Below, piece by piece: positions 32,191 to 42,383 of a DNA stretch of 64,000 nucleotides (positions within the stretch are counted from its first letter, which is position 1; each line of letters opens with the position of its first letter). The DNA is from Branchipolynoe longqiensis. Its lineage: Eukaryota > Annelida > Polychaeta > Phyllodocida > Polynoidae. The stretch spans positions 20,994,998-21,058,997 of the forward strand of contig CM059186.1 in NCBI GenBank assembly GCA_030323885.1, written 5' to 3'. The translations under genes were made by a program, and so were the position numbers. The notes beneath the pieces are model-generated. The model was not told the DNA's origin. It was given only the letters and a program-made list of their open reading frames with translations, and searched no databases.

Positions 32191-32434
32191 AGATGGAAGT
32201 TCGGCTTTAGAAAGGACAGTCGGGTGTGATTGGAAGCGGACCAAGTCTGGTCTGAGTTGTTCAGTTAATTCCCAGCATTATAATGTTGACTATTGCCTCT
32301 AGTCGACCCCGCTCACACCGTTTCAACGCCAGGGCCCTGTGGGTGTGTGAGCGTGTGGGTGTGTGGTGTGAGTATGTGTGGTGTGGGTATGCGTGTGGAA
32401 GGGAGCTTAGACGGCTTTATGTCCTAGCTGTTTG
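32191..32434. other. no recognised feature; short TG-rich stretch
   Basis: Contains gtgtgtgagcgtgtgggtgt at 32342-32361. Nothing else recognised. Confidence 0.45.
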
Positions 32435-32740
32435 TTTTGTTTGTTGTTGGAGCTTTGCGCTCTGGCAACATCTAAGGTCATATTAGGATAGGTACCGACT
32501 TGTGACAGTGCACACTCATGGCACCTTTATAGTGCTACCCCACTGGGAAATCAGGCCACCAGCACCATGACCTGATAGCCCACTCAGTTATATTATCCTG
32601 ACACTGAGCTAACTAGTCCTTGCCCTATCCTATTAATGCCGGGTGCTAGGCTAGGAAGGGATAAGTATCAATTTTGTATGTCATCGGTTTGACTCGGCTG
32701 GGATTCGAACTCCCTACCTTCCGCGTGCGGAATAAGGCTT
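32435..32740 (-). mobile_element. SINE-A, minus, head partly lost
   Basis: ttgtttgttgttggagcttt to gattcgaactccctaccttc; the outermost head is replaced by unrelated sequence. Confidence 0.8.
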
Positions 32741-32870
32741 GTCCGCTTGTCCGAGCCAAGTAAGAATAGGCACAGACAAGCAGAATACGGCTTGAGCTTT
32801 TCCGAAGGGAAAATTGACAATTTTGTGTTGTAAGGAATGTATTTCACGAATGGCTTTGCTTTGCTTTCAA

Positions 32871-33105
32871 TCAATAAATAGTTCCGTCCTCTAGTCGAGG
32901 GTTGGATGCAATGGTTCTCCACTTGTCCCGATGTGCTGTTCTGATAGACTGTGAATAATTCAAGCCTGTCCACTGTGAAATATTTGTAAACCATGATGTT
33001 CTTGGTCTCCCTCTCCCTCTGCTGCCATTCACCTTCCCTTCCAACAATGTACGGTATATTGAACTCTGACGAATGATGTGGCCAAAATAAATAAGTTTCT
33101 TGCTT
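32871..33105 (-). pseudogene. RTE-like LINE, 3'-terminal fragment
   Basis: Minus-strand frame KKLIYFGHIIRQSSIYRTLLEGK then GRPRTSWFTNISQWTG, nearly identical to the 3' end of the copy at 11220. It is 5' truncated near 33105, where a TA microsatellite and then the DIRS left end begin. The near identity suggests a recently active family. Confidence 0.85.
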
Positions 33106-33124
33106 TCCTTTATATATATATATA

Positions 33125-33260
33125 TATATATAAATTTCCAGTTTGCCACATCTTATATCTATATATATATATATATATATATATATTTTACCTCGGTAAA
33201 CAGCCTCAGGCTAGCCTCAGGCTAGGGAGAGGTAAGCACGTCCGGTACCAGCAATTAGCA
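33125..33260. repeat. DIRS left inverted terminal repeat
   Basis: Contains the outermost ccagtttgccacatctta, a TA run, ttttacctcggtaaacagcc, a doubled 'tcaggctagcc' motif and gagaggtaagcacgtccggt. The last part is the exact complement of 38493-38527. Confidence 0.85.
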
Positions 33261-33940
33261 TATACAACTCACGACTGGATAACGTGTCGTTGGGTTGCTC
33301 CGGCAAAATTAGTCTACATACAAGCAAATACGCAGTAAGTATAATAAAAACTGTGGTTAGCTTAATTATGATGCATTAGAGCATCAATATGGAAAGTTTA
33401 GACTTTCGTTGGTCCAATTTGGACGAGTTATTTGGTTATAAACAACCAAGGATAGAACACTCGAGTGGGTTTCTCGAAGGAACCAAACCGGTCATTAGCG
33501 GTTATGTCAACACCCGGGTCACCGTGTGACTATGGGTAGAGATGTGGGTTTCTCCCTATCTCATGTGGAAATTCTCTCGTACTCTAATAGAGAGTAATGT
33601 TGGAGATGCTCCTGGGTTTCTTTTATAGACTCCCCTAGACAAAACTTTTTCAGGCGTTTCTCCGAGTTTCGTAGCATTTTCTCCAACTTGTTGACGTAGT
33701 AGTCACAGGTGGGAGAAGTGTGCGGAACAGAGGGATGGGCGGGCCGATACACTGGTCCCGACCCCGCGTAAGGTTTGGGCTTGACCCACAACCCACGCAC
33801 AAATTTAGCTTATTACGCCTGTGTTATAACGGTATAAACACGTTCTCTAACACCAATAGATGTCCAAATGAGTTTGAAACAACCATATTGTGACATATAT
33901 ATATACCGGGACTGACCAAAAATCTTTGTTTCAGCTCCCG

Positions 33941-35299
33941 ATGGCCACGAAGCGGAGTAAGCGCGGTGCAGCAGCAGCCGAGGGGCGTGTTCCGAGTGGA
34001 GTGGACGAGGAGTACGACTCCTCACCTGTGTTGTCGGCAGGGCCGTCGACACAGCCCCGGGCGCATATCCTCTCCGACCCGGACGAGGACGCAGTGCCTG
34101 ATGTGCCTGCGCCTCCAGATTGGGAGGCTCGCTTTGCACGGTTGGAAAGCCACATCTTGACTTCCAAATCGCCCGTGTCTCGGAAGCGGCGTAGGCCGAG
34201 TGTCCAAGAGGATTCGTATGAGGATTTCTTGGACACAGACTCAGCGGTGGAGCTTAAGGCTCCTCCTCCTCCTTCTCCTAAACGGAGGAAGAAGAAGAAA
34301 CAGGTGATTTCTTCGGGTGATGAATTCACCAAGGAGCGGGCAGAGACTGGTTTTCGCAAAAAGCGGAAGACTAAGTCCAAAAAGAAGAAGAGGAAGAGGA
34401 AATATTCTTCTTCTGATTCGTCCACTGAGTCTACTTCTACGGAATCAGACTCAGACACCATATATGAAGGGGTCTATGCGGACATTGGCACTAAAGTGGC
34501 TAAGAAGGTGGAGAAGCCAAAGGCTAAGCGGGTTAAAACCACTACGCTTATGCGCGAGACCGTGAATGGTCATTTCCGCACGTTCAAACCGGCGGAGGTT
34601 ATCTCCAAGTTAGGAGATGAGTTAACAGGCATAAAGGGTGTTCCCAACTCCATCATTAAAGAAATGGATCGGGATGTCAATATGACGGATGACCGTAAGA
34701 AGTTTGAGGATGTGTTGCACACAGTGCATAAGGCAGTGTTGGCTACCCTAACAGCTATTGTTCCTGTGGCTAATAGGATGCAGAGTGAAAATAAGTTCTC
34801 GTCTTTGGCTAAGACAATGGACAAAGGCATTGCAGTGCTAGCGGCGGCAGGTAATTACCTGTCGTTTCGAAGATATGAAAATGTCTTCAAGTCAGTTTGC
34901 ACAGATGCTGGCAAAGAAGTGGCTCGCTCTAAGAAGGTTACCGATAATGAGGGGAAGGAGTTTACGCTCTATCTTGCTCCAGAGCCGATTAAAGGGAAAC
35001 CTTTAGATAACACCAAGATGTTTGGCGGTCAACTACAATACCTCTATAAAGAGGTAGAGACTGCAGCCAAGAGTGGCAAAAACATGGATGGCAAGAAGAA
35101 ACAGGAAGCTCCTCGTTTCAAAAAGTCACGAGGGGATTTTCGTCCACGACGGTTCACCAGAGGAACCAGACCGAGTTCAAGCTTCGGTCAAGGGTTTCGG
35201 GGCCGGGGCGCTCGCCCAGGCTGGACCGACAACACCGCACGGCCAATAGGCCGAGGGTTCAACTCGTCGAGACCTTTCCCCAGGGGCGGGTCCAAGTAG
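33941..35299 (+). CDS. DIRS gag-like protein (452 residues)
   Basis: I place the start at ATG 33941 (MATKRSKRG); an in-frame upstream ATG at 33890 is also possible. The N-terminal third is acidic then very basic, with KRRRPS, PKRRKKKKQ and KKRKTKSKKKKRKRKY resembling nuclear localisation signals. A Ser/Thr/Asp-rich stretch follows. The middle is a helical, family-like region (about residues 195-390). The C-terminus is rich in Arg and Gly (FRPRRFTRGTRP, GFRGRGARPG), as in RNA-binding gag tails. No CCHC knuckle is seen. The frame is intact. A splice-acceptor-like tttgtttcag precedes the start codon. Confidence 0.8.
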   Translation: MATKRSKRGAAAAEGRVPSGVDEEYDSSPVLSAGPSTQPRAHILSDPDEDAVPDVPAPPDWEARFARLESHILTSKSPVSRKRRRPSVQEDSYEDFLDTDSAVELKAPPPPSPKRRKKKKQVISSGDEFTKERAETGFRKKRKTKSKKKKRKRKYSSSDSSTESTSTESDSDTIYEGVYADIGTKVAKKVEKPKAKRVKTTTLMRETVNGHFRTFKPAEVISKLGDELTGIKGVPNSIIKEMDRDVNMTDDRKKFEDVLHTVHKAVLATLTAIVPVANRMQSENKFSSLAKTMDKGIAVLAAAGNYLSFRRYENVFKSVCTDAGKEVARSKKVTDNEGKEFTLYLAPEPIKGKPLDNTKMFGGQLQYLYKEVETAAKSGKNMDGKKKQEAPRFKKSRGDFRPRRFTRGTRPSSSFGQGFRGRGARPGWTDNTARPIGRGFNSSRPFPRGGSK

Positions 35300-36942
35300 A
35301 GGTCCAAACACAAACTTTACAAGTCCCTGAAGCCTCTAAAAACACACAAACTGTAAGCAACTTTGTGGCTGGTAATATTAGTAATCATATTTCTGAGTGG
35401 CACAAAATTACTAGTGACCAAGAAATTATAAAAATAGTTAGGGGTGTTCACATTCCCTTTACACAAATTCCTGTACAAAGTATAATACCTTTTCCATATA
35501 ACATTCAACCAGTTGAACGAGAGGCACTAACTAAACAGGTACATAAATTCTTTGAGAAAGGAATTATACAAAAAGTGACACACTGTTCAGGACAGTTTAT
35601 TTCAAACATTTTCTCGAGACCGAAGCCTAATGGTGATGTTCGAATGATCCTGGATTTAACAATCCTTAATAAAAGGGTGGAATATCGACATTTTAAAATG
35701 TTCTCTCTAGATACGGCACGAGATCTGATTACACCAGATGCGTGGATGGCTAGTGTTGATTTACAGGATGCATATTATACGCTTCCCATAATGGAACAAT
35801 ACCGAAAATTTCTTCGATTTATTTGGGATAACCAACTCTATGAGTTTACCTGCATGCCGAATGGCTTAGCTTGTGCGCCACGTTTATTTACTAAATTGCT
35901 TAAACCTGTTTTCTCGGTAATGGCGAGGAAGGGTCACATAATGTTTCCATACATAGATGATTCTTTTATTATAGCATCAACACAAATTGGTTGTGTGAAT
36001 GCAGTTTTGGATTTATGTGCATTACTCACTAAATTGGGGTTTTATGTACATCAACAAAAGTCAGTGTTTAAACCAACAAAACAACTCAAATGTTTAGGGT
36101 TTATTCTGGATACACAGTCCCTTACAGTGTCGATAACAGAACAAAAACTAATTAAGTTTATGACTACAGCGACTCAGCTTATTAAGTTATCAAAGCCAAA
36201 AATTAGACAGGTTGCTGTTCTTATTGGCATAATGACCTCATATGCACCTGCTGTGTTATATGGGAAGGCCCATATTAAGTCGCTAGAAATAGATAAAAAT
36301 TTAGCGTTAACACGAACTAAAGGCAATTTTGAGCGAAAGATGTTTATTTCGCAAGAAGGGTTACAGGATATTGGATGGTGGATGCAACATATAGCAAGTT
36401 CACCAAATCCAATCCGCATGGCGGAACCTAATACAGTAATTACTACTGATGCTTCGTTAGAAGGTTGGGGAGCTCATCGAGATGGGGTCACAACAGGAGG
36501 TAGATGGCTTGATGATGAAAAATCAGACTATATTAATGCACTAGAATTGCGTGCTATTTATCTGGGCTTACGTAGTTTAGTAAAGATAAATAAATCACAG
36601 GTTAGAATACTAACTGATAATACTACTGCCATGGCATATATTCGTAACATGGGTGGAACCAAATCAAAGTCTTGCAATCAGTTATCTAAACTGATTTGGA
36701 ACTGGGCACAGGCTCAACAAGTCTGGCTGACTGTAGCGCATATTCCAGGGTCACAAAATACACTTGCAGATTATAAAAGTAGAAATTTCCATGACCATTT
36801 AGAGTGGTCTCTCTCTACACTTTGTTTAACTTCGTTTGTGAAAAATGGGGTACACCTGAAGTTGACTTATTTGCATCACGAAATAATAACAAGTTACCCT
36901 GTTATGTTTCTTGGCATCCTGAACCGGATGCTTGGAAAGTAG
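35299..36942 (+). CDS. DIRS reverse transcriptase - RNase H
   Basis: This frame is open from within gag and overlaps its end in the -1 frame, with no ATG before the conserved core. Counting from 35365, residues 85-100 hold RPKPNGDVRMILDLT, 131-136 VDLQDA (first palm Asp) and 196-199 YIDD (catalytic pair). RNase H follows, with TTDASLEGWG (Asp 362), NALELRAIYL, RILTDNTTAM and HIPGSQNTLADYKSR. All expected catalytic residues are present. It would copy the element RNA into DNA. The frame ends at 36942 after leaving the conserved sequence near 36815. Confidence 0.9.
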   Translation, partial: EVQTQTLQVPEASKNTQTVSNFVAGNISNHISEWHKITSDQEIIKIVRGVHIPFTQIPVQSIIPFPYNIQPVEREALTKQVHKFFEKGIIQKVTHCSGQFISNIFSRPKPNGDVRMILDLTILNKRVEYRHFKMFSLDTARDLITPDAWMASVDLQDAYYTLPIMEQYRKFLRFIWDNQLYEFTCMPNGLACAPRLFTKLLKPVFSVMARKGHIMFPYIDDSFIIASTQIGCVNAVLDLCALLTKLGFYVHQQKSVFKPTKQLKCLGFILDTQSLTVSITEQKLIKFMTTATQLIKLSKPKIRQVAVLIGIMTSYAPAVLYGKAHIKSLEIDKNLALTRTKGNFERKMFISQEGLQDIGWWMQHIASSPNPIRMAEPNTVITTDASLEGWGAHRDGVTTGGRWLDDEKSDYINALELRAIYLGLRSLVKINKSQVRILTDNTTAMAYIRNMGGTKSKSCNQLSKLIWNWAQAQQVWLTVAHIPGSQNTLADYKSRNFHDHLEWSLSTLCLTSFVKNGVHLKLTYLHHEIITSYPVMFLGILNRMLGK

Positions 36943-37214
36943 ATGCGTTTGCTATTACCTGGGAAAATAATTATTTTTATATTTTCCCACCATTTAGCAT
37001 TATCAGCCGAGTAGTGAGAAAAATCGGCTTGGAAGGGACACATGCGATACTGGTGGTGCCCGATTGGGACACGCAACCTTGGCTGCCAGCAGTTTCACAA
37101 CTGGCAAAAGATCATATACGATTCCCAAGAAAACTCGGGAATCTGACGCACCACGGACCGCTAGTGGTTCACGGCGACGTGTCAACGACGCCCCTATTGG
37201 CATTCCTTTTCTAA
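36804..37214 (+). CDS. DIRS methylase-like domain
   Basis: In the frame following the RNase H region: KWGTPEVDLFASRNNNKLPC, WKVDAFAITWENNYFYIFPPF and ILVVPDWDTQPWLPAV. This order is the domain of DIRS elements that has been compared with phage Dam N6-adenine methylases; FPPF stands at the place of the (D/N)PPY motif. Whether it methylates anything is unknown. It overlaps the RT frame. The junction lies in a TC run at 36810-36820, so it may be either a natural overlap or a slippage mutation. Confidence 0.7.
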   Translation: MVSLYTLFNFVCEKWGTPEVDLFASRNNNKLPCYVSWHPEPDAWKVDAFAITWENNYFYIFPPFSIISRVVRKIGLEGTHAILVVPDWDTQPWLPAVSQLAKDHIRFPRKLGNLTHHGPLVVHGDVSTTPLLAFLF

Positions 37215-38172
37215 GGAAGCAGCTACAGCAATTTGGATTGGACAGAATTACTGAGGATAGGATAGTATCGGATGCCTGGAGGCCAGGAACTGTCAAAATG
37301 TATACAACCTATTTAAAGAAATGGGGTGTACATTGTTTGTTAATGAAAGTTAAGCCAACAAATCCAAAGATTTCACAAGTAGCTCGGTTTCTTCGTTCTC
37401 TAGAGGATGAAGGACTTTCCTTTGGATCGATTAATGCGGCGAGGTGTGCGTTATCAATTATATTACCTAGAATTGATGGCGAAACAGTTGGAAAACATTA
37501 TGTTATTTGTTATTTACTTCGTTCAATTTATCAAAGGAATCCTCCCAAAACCAAAGTATAGTCGGTTTTGGGATGTTTCTATAGTATTTAAGTTGTTTCA
37601 GGCTTGGCCTCACAACTCGTGGTTAGATATAAAACAGTTAGGTTTTAAGGTCGCGGTCCTGTTATTGTTAGTAACCGGACACAGAGGACAGACGATTGTT
37701 GCTTTATCCTTAACTGGATTAGAAATAGACAAGCAACAAGCTACGTTTGATTTAGAAAAATTGCTTAAATCGAACACGTTAGGTGACCCTTTATCAACGG
37801 TTCACTTAGACTGTTTTCCGAATGATCGGAAATTATGTGTTGTGTCGGCCATACGGGCTTATATATAAAAAAAAGGATTTACGTGCATCACAACAACTAT
37901 TAGTGAGCTTTATAAAGCCACATAAGGCGATTTCACGAGATACACTTGCCAGATGGACAATTACGGTGTTGAAATTGGCTGGAGTGGATACGAGTAAATA
38001 CTCTTCCCACTCAACTAGAGGAGCCATGGTCTCCAAGGCACGGGTGCTTGGTATTTCTGTGAAAAGAATACTAGCGCATGCAGGCTGGAAGACGGCTAAG
38101 TCGTTTGCAAAACATTATAATAAACGACTAGAAAAGCCTACCGGCGTTGCAAAGCGTCTTCTCGCCAACTAA
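37064..38172 (+). pseudogene. DIRS tyrosine recombinase, two frame breaks
   Basis: The N-terminal SAM-like part is in 37064-37561 (SDAWRPGTVKMYTTYLKKWG). The frame changes near 37540-37560, and the core continues with VAVLLLLVTGHRGQTIVALS, which holds the first catalytic Arg. A second change occurs at the A run around 37867-37874. The C-terminal part has SSHSTRGAMVSKA (His-x-x-Arg), LAHAGWKTAKSFAKHY (His/Trp and final Tyr). All catalytic residues persist, so decay is recent; alternatively the A-run break could be a sequencing indel. Confidence 0.85.
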
Positions 38173-38261
38173 CAAGAATAGGTGAGAACAAAATTTAGAA
38201 TGTTATAATAATAAGAAAGAATGATATTAAGGATAAAAATGAATTATGTAAAGGTCTCCCT

Positions 38262-38395
38262 AGCCTGAGGCTAGCCTGAGGCTGTTTACCGAGGTAAAAT
38301 AGTATAGTTATACGAGTCTTACCTTGGTACAGATGATGGATAACTGTTGTTTTACCGAGGTATAAGCCTCGGATAGATGTGGGCTAGGGCCCTCC
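38262..38395. repeat. DIRS internal complementary region
   Basis: ccctagcctgaggctagcct...gaggtaaaa (38265-38300) is the complement of the left terminus (33183-33225). The adjoining 38301-38390 (gtatagttatacgagtctta...) is the complement of the right terminus 38523-38613. An internal region complementary to both ends is diagnostic for DIRS1 elements and is thought to template closure of the circular intermediate. Confidence 0.9.
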
Positions 38396-38492
38396 CGCCA
38401 CACCCTGCCACATCTATTCCGTTGGTGTACCTTTTCGGTAAAGTAATAGTATCCATTGTTTGAAAGTCATTTTTATCCTCAATAAGTAGGTT

Positions 38493-38672
38493 AAGATTGC
38501 TGGTACCGGACGTGCTTACCTCTCCCTAGCCCACATCTATCCGAGGCTTATACCTCGGTAAAACAACAGTTATCCATCATCTGTACCAAGGTAAGACTCG
38601 TATAACTATACTAATATATATATATATATATATAATATATATATGTATAAGATGTGGCAAACTGGAAATTCA
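38493..38672. repeat. DIRS right inverted terminal repeat
   Basis: Starts attgctggtaccggacgtgc, complementary to the inner left end, and finishes with taagatgtggcaaactggaa, complementary to the outer left end. A TA run separates the two parts, as on the left. Confidence 0.85.
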
Positions 38673-39329
38673 GGCGGACAACTGAAAATCACACCAGGCT
38701 TGTCCTATGGACAAGTGACACAATTTGATTATTTCGATCACTGATATATAAACAAGTTCATATAAATCTAATGACATGAAATAATTACCACCACGGACCC
38801 CTTCTTTCACACCGTGTTAATGATATAACAATGATGATAATGATGATGATGATGATGATGATAACAACAACGACCATAATAATACAAAAAAGCCGCAGCC
38901 CGACTTACTCGTTATGGACAGGGCAAACAAACCATCACACACAACATATATAAAAATATATATAAAAATAGAACAAATTAAAAGTAAGTATAAGAAAATA
39001 ATTAAAAATTATGAGAATAAGAAAATCAGGCAAGAAGAAGAAGTAATGTATAAGTTTGGTATATCATGCTGAGGTCTTCATGTTGATACCATACATGTGT
39101 TGTGATGATAGCCTGGGCTATGCACACACACTGTGTTTGCATTCAGTTCCCGGGGACGTAGTCTACTAACTACAGAATAAAAACGACAAATAAAATAGTA
39201 CTTGTGGCAGAAGTCGACAGAGATCTCTATAAAGTGGTCCCTATGGCCAATAGGGCAGGGCTATAGGGGTCAGCGTGTTGGGGCGCGGCATAATTCTAGG
39301 TGGTGACTAGACTGGATAGATAGCTCGTG
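38673..39329. other. no gene; short GAT/ATG microsatellite
   Basis: (GAT)n at 38834-38862 and AT-rich sequence. No family recognised. Confidence 0.55.
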
Positions 39330-39670
39330 GAAGCGGGACGTAGCTCATGCGATAGGGGGTCCACATGTGAAGGTGTCGGTCATCCAATCGATCCTGCTCA
39401 GTGGACCCATTTGCAGTTTGGGCTATTTTCCATTATAGCCACTGGTCCACAACTGGTCTATCAAAGGCTGTGGTATGTGTGTTCCTGTCTGTGGGAAAGT
39501 GCATATAAAAGACCCCTTGCTGCTTATCGGAAAAAGTAGCCTATATGGCTGCAGCAGGTTTTCTCCAAAGAAATATGTCAGAATGACCATGGGTTTGACA
39601 TCCAATAGCCGATGATGTGAAAATCAATGCGCTCTAGAGGCTTCGTTAATTAAAACAAACTTTTTGGGGG
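39330..39670 (+). mobile_element. SINE-B, plus, full length
   Basis: Head gcgggacgtagctcatgcga, body gtgggaaagtgcatataaaa, tail aattaaaacaaacttt. Confidence 0.85.
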
Positions 39671-39705
39671 GACAAGATAGCTCCAACCTGATCAAACCAG
39701 CTGCG

Positions 39706-39835
39706 TTAACGTTGCATAATCAGATGAAAGGATACTATTTTCAAAACCAAGACACTTATGTAGATATGATATCAGCTTAGATGCAGGTGCATACATTTAA
39801 TAATTTCTTACTTTGAAGGTTTGGTCCTCATGATT
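39706..39835 (-). mobile_element. MITE-S end, partial
   Basis: ttaacgttgcataatcagat then ttcaaaaccaagacacttat; truncated at about 39835. Confidence 0.6.
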
Positions 39836-39867
39836 GTAAACACTCACTAGCCTTGATGGGTCTGTGT

Positions 39868-40668
39868 TTGTTGGAGTTTTATGTCCTAGCAACATCAAAA
39901 GTCATATCAGGACGGGTACCGAATTGTGACAGTGCGCACTCATGCTGACTTTACAGTGCTGCCCCACAGGGACTGTGGGAGAACAGGCCACTGACATCAT
40001 GACCCGATACCCACCCAGTCGCATTAAGGGTGCATTCCTTATACGCGTAATGCGTAATGCGAATGCGACAAAAAATCGAAACGCCTTGAAACCTATGAGC
40101 TACATTCCTTACACGCATAATGCGTAATGGGTTTTTCCGATCGGTCCATGTAGCGATCGACGCGTCATGCGTTATGCGTCAAGCTGGGTGTGAATAGAAA
40201 CCTGAGTCTGATGTGTCCATTAGTTTAACACTAGGAGAGGCGACTGAGCATTACGGAACCATCACGCACAAGGCTTCTGAGTGGAAACATGGTAGTGGTG
40301 GTGGTGGGGGTTCGGGATGGGTTCGGGTTGGTAAAAATGCTACCAGAGCCACAAAAATATGAATACTTATCTATAATTTGGTTATAATAAAGGTAGGAAC
40401 CCCCATGTGACGTACAAAAAGTTACATAGATATAAATGCAATATTTGGTCATATACAGAGCAGTATGGAGAATAAATGTTTATTTTTATTTTTTAAATAT
40501 AGCCAGTCGTGTGCCGCATTACGCATGCGGCATTACGCGTGTAAGGAATGCTGGCATTCGCATAACGCATTACGCATTACGCATGTAAGGAATGCCCGCT
40601 TTATTCTGATACTGCCCTAACCAGTCAGTGCCCTATTCTGGTAATGCTGAGGCAGAAGGTAGGAGAGG
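39868..40668 (-). mobile_element. SINE-A, minus, split by a foldback element
   Basis: Tail and body to 40026 (cccacccagtcgcatta). Resumes at 40601 with ttattctgatactgcccta and ends near 40668. Removing the insert with one TTA restores the SINE consensus. Confidence 0.85.
40027..40600. mobile_element. Foldback TIR element, word 'gcgtaatgcg'
   Basis: Ends AGGGTGCATTCCTTATACGC and GCATGTAAGGAATGCCCGCT, flanked by TTA (40024-40026 and 40601-40603). Arms are cgcgtaatgcgtaatgcg and complement. Unique core pieces (aaaaaatcgaaacgcct, tgtccattagttta, aggagaggcgactga) match 15635-16002 in inverted orientation, yet the arm words differ. Confidence 0.85.
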
Positions 40669-40805
40669 TGGTGAATATCCAGACGCCATGATTCGTCAAA
40701 GTGGTATTTTATCTAAGGCCAAATAAAAATAAAAAGCACTTCCGGTGTGTAACCTGAAGCTGTGGCCCAGCATGCTCAGAAGCCGGGTTGCACCTTTTAC
40801 TCCTT

Positions 40806-41279
40806 CCCGGTGTAAAGATTTCAAATTCTCCCCATATTCAAGTTCCCCTCGGGGAACTTGAAAACGTTTTCAAATTCCTCCCAGGGGAATTTGAAAACGT
40901 TTTCAAATTCCCTCCTTCGTTTTAACTGTTATTTTTTGTTATTTTTCATGACAAATATTATAATATACAGAGAATAGCATAATGGAAATTATTACTAGTA
41001 CAATAAAACATATTTAACCACAAATGACACAAAAAGGCTTAAGAAAAAAATATTATAGGTCTGAAATTTAAAACGTTTTTTAAAGTTTTTTAAACAATTT
41101 TAAATTCCCAGAGGGGGGAATTTGAAAATAGGGGGAGGAATCTGAAAACTGTTTTTAAGTTCCCCCCCAGGAATCTGAAAACGTTTTTAATTTCCCCAGA
41201 GGGAAGTTAAAAAAGTTTTCAGATTCCGGGGGGGGAACTTGGGAAAGGGGGGGGGGGAGTTGAAATCGTTACACCGGGG
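40806..41279. mobile_element. Foldback element, word 'gggaatttgaaaacg'
   Basis: Ends CCCGGTGTAAAGATTTCAA and the near complement ttgaaatcgttacaccgggg. Arms repeat tttgaaaacgttttcaaatt with C/G runs. Middle (40920-41090) is AT-rich and non-repetitive. Exact ends and target duplication not resolved. Confidence 0.65.
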
Positions 41280-41697
41280 TACCACCGGACCTCCATATAC
41301 GCCTATTGAATTATTCGGAGCTTCTGAAATTTAGGAGTTATTTATTATTGGCGTTATTTAGACTATGTGACTACACTTTGAAGTCTTGTAAGTTATCTGG
41401 CAATATAATTTAACTTCAGGAAACATAAACATGTTCTGCCACGGAATGACATTGAAACGCTGTTAGATTTATAGAGAACTACTCAAAGATGATGGTCTGC
41501 TTTTATTGAATTTGAAGCCTCTTTTTTCCCCAGCTGTTCAATGAGTCTTACCAATCTCAAGCGAAGTTTGATTAGTTTTTTTCTAATTTATGAGCCACCA
41601 CATTATAGCTGGTATTATTAACCCCGAAGACCTGCTATTGAATAATTGATCTTTATAATTTCCCCATTTCACTGCTCATGAGTCCCAGACAAGGTTT
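41280..41697. other. no recognised feature
   Basis: AT-rich sequence without family resemblance or meaningful open frame. Confidence 0.5.
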
Positions 41698-42037
41698 GGT
41701 TCGTTGTTGTTTTATGTCCTACCAACATCTAAGGCCCGTCCTGATATGAACTTCGATGTTGCCAGGACGGAAAACACCAACAACCAACCAATGTAAGGTC
41801 ACATCAGGATGGGTACCGACTTCTGACAGTGCGCACACATGGTGGTTTTATAGTGCTGCCCCACTGGGAGACCAGGCCGCCAGCACCATGACCTGATATC
41901 CCACTCAGTCACATTATCCTGACACTGAGCTAAACCAGTCCTTTCCCTATCCTAATAATGCCGAACACCTAGCTAGGAAGCGACAACTATCAATTTTTAT
42001 GTCATGTGTTTGACTCGACCAGGGTTCGAACCCAGAC
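41698..42037 (-). mobile_element. SINE-A, minus, with a tail-only SINE-A inserted
   Basis: The minus tail at 41703 is interrupted at about 41734-41790 by a plus-strand tail-only fragment (ccgtcctgatatgaacttcg to accaacaaccaacc). The host then continues from aaggtcacatcagg to the head (gaccagggttcgaaccc). Confidence 0.75.
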
Positions 42038-42083
42038 AAGGTAGCAACCAGTATTAATTTGACAAGTCTCACGTATATAACTC

Positions 42084-42085
42084 AA

Positions 42086-42116
<31 letters not shown>

Positions 42117-42166
42117 TGTGTCCGCGTGTGTGTATCTGGAGGAGTGGGGGGGGGGGGGAGGGGGTC
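42084..42166. repeat. TG microsatellite and G run
   Basis: (TG)n at 42087-42120 and a G-rich run at 42147-42163. Confidence 0.85.
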
Positions 42167-42383
42167 AAACTTTCCACATGGGAGGCAAACATCCTACTGC
42201 TTCACCGATCCTGTATACCTCTCCTGACCTTCACCCTGTCAACAATCTCTCAGGTTGACCTGATAAATAAATGTCAGCCACAATCTGACTTTCAAGGCCG
42301 AAACATTAAACTTGAGGATATATATACTAAAGCAATTTTTAACCCATCTACAAGTGTGTAACTCAATATGCGGAATCGGGTAT

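Larger units (their letters stand above)
33125..38672 (+). mobile_element. DIRS1-type tyrosine-recombinase retrotransposon, nearly complete
   Basis: Inverted ends (ccagtttgccacatctta at 33136 and taagatgtggcaaactgg at 38649), an internal complementary region at 38262-38395, and the order gag, RT-RNase H, methylase-like, tyrosine recombinase match the DIRS1 group. No target duplication is visible, as expected for recombinase-mediated insertion. The coding part is much less decayed than in the element at 19.6-24.6 kb, but the recombinase has two frame breaks. Confidence 0.9.
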
